Source: Mesostigma viride
Lineage: Eukaryota; Streptophyta; Mesostigmatophyceae; Mesostigmatales; Mesostigmataceae
Direction: 5' to 3'
NCBI GenBank assembly: GCA_009746045.1
Contig: RPFO01000870.1
Location: forward strand, 1-63,105
DNA: 63,105 nt
In this document: positions 57,251-63,105 of the stretch, piece by piece
How the letters are laid out: each line of letters starts with the position of its first letter
Numbering within the stretch: the first letter of the stretch is position 1
Position numbers and translations under genes: made by a program
The notes under the pieces: model-generated
Seen by the model: the letters and a program-made list of their open reading frames with translations, nothing else
The model's database searches: none
Told to the model about the DNA's origin: nothing

Positions 57251-58107
57251 AGGGGTGAGGATTATTCCTTGTCATGGGGGCATACAGGACGGGTTACTTA
57301 TTCCTTGTCATGGGGGCAGGCAGGGCAAGTTAATTATTCCTTGGTCATGGGGGGCAGGCAGGACGGGTTAATTGTTCCTTTTCATGGGGGCAGGCAGGGC
57401 GGGTTAATTATTCCTTGTCATTAGGGGCAGGCAGGACGGGTTAATAATTCCTTGTCATGGGGGCAGGCAGGACGGGTCACTTTTCCTTGTCATGGGGGCA
57501 GGCAGGACGGGTCAATTATTCCGTGTCATGGGGGGCAGGCAGGACGGGTTAATTATTCCTTGTCATGGGGGCAGGCGGGACGGGTTAGTAATTCCTTGTC
57601 TTGGGGGCAGGCAGGGCGGGTGAATTATTCCTTTTTATGGTGACAGGCAGAACGGGTTAATCACTCCCTGTCATGGGAGGCAGGCAGGACGGGTTACTTA
57701 TTCCTTGTCATGGGGGGCAGGCGCATTGCATATACATTTATTCCTTGTCATGGGGGGCAGGCAGGACGGGTTACTTGTTCTTGTCATGAGGGGACGGCAG
57801 GGGGGGCTCGATCATGATACCCTGTAGTGGGGTGGGCGAAGGCAGGGGGGGTTAATGATTCCCTGTCATGGGGTGGGGGAAGGCAGGGGGGGTTAACGAT
57901 TCCTTGTGTCCATGGGGGGCAGGCAGGACGGGTTTCTTATTCCTTGTCATGAGGGGAAGGCAAGGGGAGGTAAATGATTTCCTGTCGTGGGGTGGGAGAA
58001 GGCGGGGGTAATAATTTTTCCTTGCCATGGGGGCAGGCAGGACAGGTTAATTATTCATTGTCATGGGGGCATGCAGAAAAGCTTAAAAATTTCTTGTCAT
58101 GGGATTG
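57251..58107. repeat. ~40-bp G-rich minisatellite, block 1
   Basis: About 20 variable units of TTCCTTGTCATGGGGG, GGCAGGCAG and ACGGGTTAATTA. Unit length varies (about 36-45 bp) with changing G-run lengths, so reading frames drift. Confidence 0.9.
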
Positions 58108-58273
58108 AAAGCACCTCACAGTCAGTTGTCCTCCCTTACGAAACGGCGATTTTGTAGCTAAATGATTAACAGAGCATATGCTCTAAATCTTGTAGCAATG
58201 GACCGCGTTATATTTCTGTTGGCGACTACTTTCAAACATTCATCATTTTTGTTTTTCTTTTACATTTGTCTTG
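58108..58273. repeat. ~160-bp unit between minisatellite blocks (copy 1)
   Basis: AAGCACCT, CAGTCAGTTGTCCTCCC, GTAGCTAAATGATTAAC, CATATGCTC and CATTCATCATTTTTGTTTTTC in order. A diverged second copy follows block 2 at 59060-59220. Confidence 0.8.
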
Positions 58274-59059
58274 TTGCGGACAGGGAGGGTTGATTGCCTT
58301 TTCATGGGGGGCAGGCAGTTAATTATTCCTTGTCATGGGGGGTAGGCAGGGGTGGGGGTTACTCCTTGTCATGGGGGGCAGGCGGGGGGGGTGATTATCC
58401 CTTGTCATGGGGGTTCAGGCAGAGGGGGCTAATCCTTGTCACATGGGGGGCAGGCTGCGTGGGTAATATTTCCTGGTAATTAGGGGCAGGCAGGGGGGTA
58501 GTTAATCCTAGCTTGTCATGGGGGACATGCAGGGGGGGGCAATGATTCCTTGTCGTGGGGGGCATGTAGGGGGCGTCAAGTGTTCCTTGTTATGGGGGGC
58601 AGGCAGGGGGGGGGATGATTCTTGTCGTGGGGGCAGGCAGGGGAGGGGATGATTCTTGTCGTGGGGGGCAGGCAGGGAGTGTTAATTATTCCTTGTCACG
58701 GGGGGCAGACAGGGGGGGGGCAATGATTCCTTGTCGTGGGGGGCAGGTAGCGGGGGTTAGTTGTTCCTTGTCGTGGGGGGCAGGCAGGGGGGTCAATGAT
58801 TCCTTGTCATGCCCGGGGCAGGTAGGGGGCGTAATTATTCCTTGTATTGGGGGCCAGGCGGGGGGTGTTAATCGTTGTCATGGGGGGCAGGCAGGGGGGG
58901 TTAATCCTTGTCATGGGGGGCAGGCAGGGGGGCTTGTTCCTTGTCATGGGGGACAGGTATGGGGGGGAGATTATTCCGCGTCATGGGGGTAGGCAAATGG
59001 GTTAGTTTTTCCTTGTCATGGGGGGCAGGTGGGGCAGCTTTATAATTCCTTGTGGTGGG
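58274..59059. repeat. ~40-bp G-rich minisatellite, block 2
   Basis: The same unit type as block 1, but with longer G runs (GGGGGGCAGGCAGGGGGG). Block 1 plus its spacer and block 2 plus its spacer form a higher-order duplication of about 0.9 kb. Confidence 0.9.
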
Positions 59060-59220
59060 TTTTAAGCACCTTGCAATCGTTATGCCCTCTTAAGGAAGTG
59101 TGCTTGCGCAGCTAATCGATTAACATAACATATGCTCCAAATTTCGTACACAATGGATACCGTAATAAAGTTGTTATTGACTACGAATAAACATTCATAA
59201 TTTTTGTTTTTCTTCTGCAG
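59060..59220. repeat. ~160-bp unit (copy 2)
   Basis: Diverged duplicate of 58108-58273. It ends TTTTTGTTTTTCTTCTGCAG, a good polypyrimidine tract plus AG. The first copy lacks the final CAG, so a splice acceptor may exist only here. Confidence 0.75.
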
Positions 59221-59789
59221 GAAGTCTCGGCTGTTCTGGTGCCATATGCATCCTCACCATCGTCGTCATCGACGTAGCCGGCGGACTCGTCTAGGGTCCA
59301 TGCACGGGTTGCTCAGGTTTGTCTTTGAATCTGTGTGATGAGGTGTTTTCTTAGCGCAGTGTATGTTTGCCTGCAGCTACCTTTTTTGTTCCAAATAGAT
59401 CAGTGCTTTCTTCTTTGCAATTGCAGCAAGAGAGGGAAGTTTTTGTACAGGTTTTTTAACGTAATCTGCCTCTTTAATGTTGCACAACTGACAACAACAA
59501 TGTATACATTGATGTTATTTCCACCTCTGCATCTTTTTTCTGTGTTTTACAGGAGAGTTGAGAGCTTTTAATCAAAATGACATCCGCAAATGACGGCTGC
59601 ACACAATATACCCAACGGGCGGCTGCCTGCAAATTCTTTGCAAGCATTTAGAGCTTTCCGTGGAAGTCACGCTCACAACGGGCTGCACGCAACGCAATGG
59701 GCTGCCGTCCGAAATTTGCCTACGAGACAATCGTTGTTGCTGTCAGCATTAAGTAATGCTTATTTTGTAATAAAAAGAAAATTTTCACT

Positions 59790-60173
59790 GGTTTTTGTCA
59801 CTTTTTGTCACTTTTTGTCACTTTTTGTCACTTTTTGTCTGTTTTACAGTCCTGATAAATTTTCAGGATTGTCTGTGATATATCAACGTTTGTGTTGTGA
59901 TAAATGTGCACAAATGTCACTATTTGTGGTGTGATAAAATGTGATAAAATCTCACTCTCATGTTGACAATGCGTGACGTTGACAATGCGTGACATTTTTT
60001 GACACTTTCACCTTGATAATTTGTCAAGAATTGTCTTGTAAAATCGACCTGATATGTCATGGTTTTGTCAACATTTGTATAGCTTTTGTCAACTTTTTGA
60101 GGTGACATGTCACACTTTGTCACACTTTATCAACCTGACATGTCAAGCATTGTCACACTTTGTCAACACCCGG
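59790..60173. repeat. Right subterminal TGTCA cluster with 11-bp tandem repeat
   Basis: It starts with five copies of TTTTTGTCACT (~59785-59840), then many TTGTCAA, TGACA and TGTCACAC motifs up to the right inverted end. It mirrors the left cluster. Confidence 0.85.
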
Positions 60174-60760
60174 TAAGGTAGCCCAGGTGGGTTGTCCCTT
60201 GGATTGCCCTACAAAGAGACAATAGGCAAGATGAGATTGTTGCATCTGACATCTCTCTTGGATGGCAGGAGCGATGGTTTCATACCATGCAAATGACTGG
60301 ACTGCTGACCAGTCCTTCCCAGCCCACTTTAGGCTGCATGTAGGGATGACCTACTTCAGCTAACCAGCATGCTGGGGTCTTGACACAACAGGGTCTTTGA
60401 GATTGCCAAGTGGCTCTGGCCACCTGAGGATCACCATGCAAAAAGGCCCTGGTGAAGTCATCAACTTCTGCTCCATAATAATCCAAGCCATAATCCAAAG
60501 CACCAAGGTACAGACTAAGAATAAGCTGAGAAGTCGCATGCATGTTTAAGGTTGTTGTTCGATCCTGGAAAGCATCTTTCAGCAGCTGGATTTTTTTTTC
60601 CTTTTTGCTGCTGCCTGAATGACGCCCTCTTTGGGCTCCTTTCTTTTTGTGTGAAGATGCCCTTCTTCACTTTTGCTCTCACGTTGTTGTGAGCACAAGA
60701 GGGGGGGAGGTGGATGTCACAACACATGATTACTGCTGATAGTGGATGGCATTCCAAGTA
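60174..60760 (-). pseudogene. Copia-like RT fragment upstream of the 7.3-kb element
   Basis: On the minus strand, 'LILSLYLGALDYGLDYYGAEVDDFTRAFLHGDPQVARATW' (60530-~60400, given as motifs LYLGALDYG and VDDFTRAFL) carries the first catalytic RT aspartate. It matches 'LYVGLLNRG...LLDFKRAFLKSDPEVARRVW' of the main family. Degenerate sequence then leads to the element junction at 60174, and the RT resumes at 52828. Upstream (60590-60760) is a Lys-rich segment. Confidence 0.72.
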
Positions 60761-60801
60761 GCGGTAATGACCTAGTTCCAGGGATGACTATGGCACGCAA
60801 A
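60715..60801. repeat. ~85-bp imperfect direct repeat, copy 1 (copy 2 at 61908-61984)
   Basis: Both copies contain ACTGCTGATAGTGG, CAAGTAGCG(G)TAATGACC and TGGCACGCAAACGC with small indels. They bracket a 1.1-kb segment. On the minus strand the second copy reads 'RLRAKYHPGWSLRYLNG', probably copia pol. Confidence 0.8.
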
Positions 60802-61907
60802 CGCGGACAGCTGTCGCGGGTCCGTGATCTATCACCGACGTCCGCAATCAATTTTAGCTAACCATGGTACGGTAGGCTACCAGATTTAGCTAATTTTGAC
60901 GGGTCCGCAGCCTTGTGCGGGTTTTGCATTATACCGCGGCCCGCGTTACTGACGCCGCGGATCTTCAGTTGTACTCACGCGCCAAGTCCCTGAATTTGCT
61001 GACGGAAACTTTTGGGCGGACCGAATCACGACACTTCGTCACAAGGGCAGGCCGAATGCTGGTACACAGCAAGCCGGCGACGGCGGCACTTGAGCAGATG
61101 TGCAATTTTCAGGGATTTTCAACGGGGACACCAGACACAAATGCAAGCAAAACCCCAGGCGGTGCTGGGCATAAGCCGATAGATTGCCCTTGTATATTGG
61201 GTCGCACAAAAAGCTTTGAAGAGCTTGTCGGAAAAGACAGAGATTGGCTGATTGGTCTAAAAGTGGCGCTAGGTGAGCGCCAGCCGCCAGCTTGAGCTTT
61301 GACGAGCAGAAGAAGCATGAGCAACGAACCAATGGCTGGTTTCGTTGTTCGGTCCGTTTTCTCTCCCTCACAACTTGTTTTTGTCTTCATGGGGTTGAAA
61401 TAGTTCCGAGGCAGCCCGGAGCAGCCCCGTGAGTTGGTTTGCATTGCAGTCAGTTGCCATGAGGATGGAACTGACGGATATGACATGTATTGGTTGTTAA
61501 GAATTGTGTATAAGACTGAGGAAACGAGACAGGGACAGGGCCTTTCGGCACCCTGGTCGTCGTTGGCAAGATGCCAGTAGGAACTAGGTCGGGAAACACA
61601 CGCGCCACTGCCGCCAACAAGGGGCCTTGCAGTGGCGTCACCCAAGGGGCCTCACAGCTTGCTCTCAGAGCAGCTGTGCAGGTCCCTTGGTTTGACGCCA
61701 CGCAGAGCTATAACTACCAACATTACACTCGACACTCTTGTAATTCGTCATGTATCTCATTTGGAATTGAAAGGGTCTTTTGGTTGCTTTTATGATAAAA
61801 GCATGGTCTCAAGAATCGGCTGGTGGCCGGATTTGCCTGTCATGAAGGTGGCGGTGCCGTTAAAATGGGACCGCACCTTTTCATTCTCATTTTAAGGGGG
61901 CCATATC
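60802..61907. other. 1.1-kb segment between direct repeats; one unrecognised ORF
   Basis: GC-richer at the left, with an open frame 60915-61295 (+, 126 aa, MRVLHYTAARVTDAADLQ...) of unknown character. The remainder shows nothing I recognise. Its position suggests an insertion into, or tandem duplication of, the copia remnant. Confidence 0.4.
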
Positions 61908-63105
61908 TCACACATGATACTGCTGATAGTGGTGCCATTCAAGTAGCGTAATGACCAGCCAGGATGATATTTGGCACGCAAACGCTGGGCAACAAGCACC
62001 GGAAGCTCGGCCGTTGGAAACATGGGCTTGAGGACCCACTGGGCAGGTGTGATAACATATTTCAGTCTGAACAGCCAAAGCTTGGATTCAATTACCCTGG
62101 TATATAAGCCCATCAGCCCTTGGAGACGATGGGAAAATACCAGCCCAAGGAAACAGGGCTGAGGAGGGGTTGTCCAGGTTGAACACTCTAGCTCGGCAAG
62201 AGAGGCAACCTCAAGAGCTATCGGGATATTGTAAAAGAGCTCAAGCCCTCACTAAAGATTGCCAAATAACTTCCTTCTAGAGAGGGCATGGACCTTGATG
62301 GCTTTGATGTTGGATACCAAAGCAGGGTCTCGCCCTTTAAAGCTTTGCTGGATACAGTATTCCCTGAACCCAGTCCAATGGACTAATGCCAAGACTTTGC
62401 GGGTAACACCTATCATCAAAGTTTTTCTTGGGAATATCACTATCCCATTCTTGGTGAGTCTTGACACTTCGTGTTGTTTGATGGCTACAAGGGGCCCACT
62501 CTCATTGGCCAGCCATCGGGACCCGGGTTACCATTATTGATGGCCCCAATAACACAAAGAGTCTCCTTAAAAAACCCATTGTGACCCAAATCCTCTGAAA
62601 TCATTCAGATGTTCCTTGGCCTCTTGGAAATATTCCAAGAAGGCAAAATTTGGAAGAACCCCTGTTGTCGGTTTGTTCAGTAATAAAAAGGATGCAGAAT
62701 GGGGAAGGGATATGCCCCAGCTCTGAGCTGGGGTAGAAACCTGCCCAGCTCCAGTGTGACTCTCTTGGTCTCACAAAAAGGTCATTTTGCTGCTCATAGG
62801 CCCCATGTTCCTTTTGATGATTGTAGACCTGGATTGTCACACTTTCGCTGCGCCTTGGGGCCTGGCGAGTAGGCATTGGCGCGTGCGCTCCAGGAGTGGC
62901 AAACGCTGTATGTTTTTGAAGGCATTTCAGAACCTCCACCCAATGCTCAAATGCTTCAGTTGCGTTTGTATGCAAGATGAAGAGCAAGCTTAATGAGCAT
63001 CCTATACCAAACGCACGTCCAGTCGGTAAACCCCAGTCCATGGTACTACAGCTTTTTGATAAAGGAGGAGCTGTATACTCCTGGCCTGTCACATCCTGTT
63101 CTCAG
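61908..63105 (-). pseudogene. Degenerate retroelement-like sequence at the window's right end
   Basis: Broken minus-strand frames include 'LPVLVAQRLRAKYHPGWSLRYLNG' (~62000-61900) and 'KGRDPALVSNIKAIKVHALSRRK' (~62330). Orientation and the shared 85-bp repeat suggest upstream pol of the minus-strand copia remnant, but no catalytic motif is intact. Confidence 0.4.

Overview
This is nuclear DNA of a eukaryote, and it is dominated by mobile elements. The genes are split by GT-AG introns, and there are LTR retrotransposons, 5'-truncated LINE copies with target-site duplications, DNA transposons with inverted ends, and long micro- and minisatellites. GC content is moderate to high. A unicellular green alga (prasinophyte-like) would fit, but that is only a guess. 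No rRNA, tRNA, CRISPR or bacterial operon was seen.

Bases 1-19,320 form a gene-bearing, repeat-rich accessory region. It holds a 205-bp tandem repeat and a 15-bp minisatellite (1-1075), a three-exon minus-strand gene of unknown function (1435-2870) and an 86-bp tandem array (3090-3598). Next come a multi-exon Plavaka/CACTA-like transposase (3739-8298), a 92-bp tandem repeat behind it, and a 1.6-kb GGAT/GGAG/GGTG satellite (9213-10790). A minus-strand 2-oxoglutarate/Fe(II) oxygenase (10794-11843) is followed by a 1.7-kb TTAA-flanked inverted-repeat element (11931-13656). A second 86-bp array, inverted relative to the first, lies at 13660-14185. After a second unknown spliced gene (14399-~15691) and more minisatellites comes a nuclear USP-like cysteine-peptidase gene (17437-19318), cut off by a retrotransposon before the expected histidine box.

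Bases 19,317-50,926 are built almost entirely from one Ty1/copia-related family (~8 kb, 696-bp LTRs). Its features are unusual: LTR ends AGTTAACG...CGTTAACT instead of TG...CA; an extra ORF before gag; gag and pol in one frame separated by a single UGA; and polyprotein order integrase-protease-RT-RNase H. Copy A (minus) carries a 2.4-kb internally non-coding LTR element (TRIM/LARD-like). After a fragment of a different gag gene comes a composite with a 5-bp AAAAC duplication at its ends. One element (B at the left, D at the right) is split by a rearranged block that contains copy C, whose pol is intact, plus two inverted LTRs. A REL-endonuclease LINE sits in the TATA box of copy B's promoter.

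Bases 50,922-63,105 hold the remnant of a second copia-like family on the minus strand. It is interrupted by another LINE tail and by a 7.3-kb element (52829-60173) with 24-bp perfect terminal inverted repeats and dense TGACA/TGTCA motifs at both ends. That element contains a GA microsatellite and a large minisatellite but no recognisable transposase.

The strongest candidates for something new are the copia-like family with protease between integrase and RT and a gag-UGA-pol fusion, and the ~11-kb block in which oppositely oriented 86-bp arrays bracket a Plavaka-like transposase and a 2OG oxygenase.
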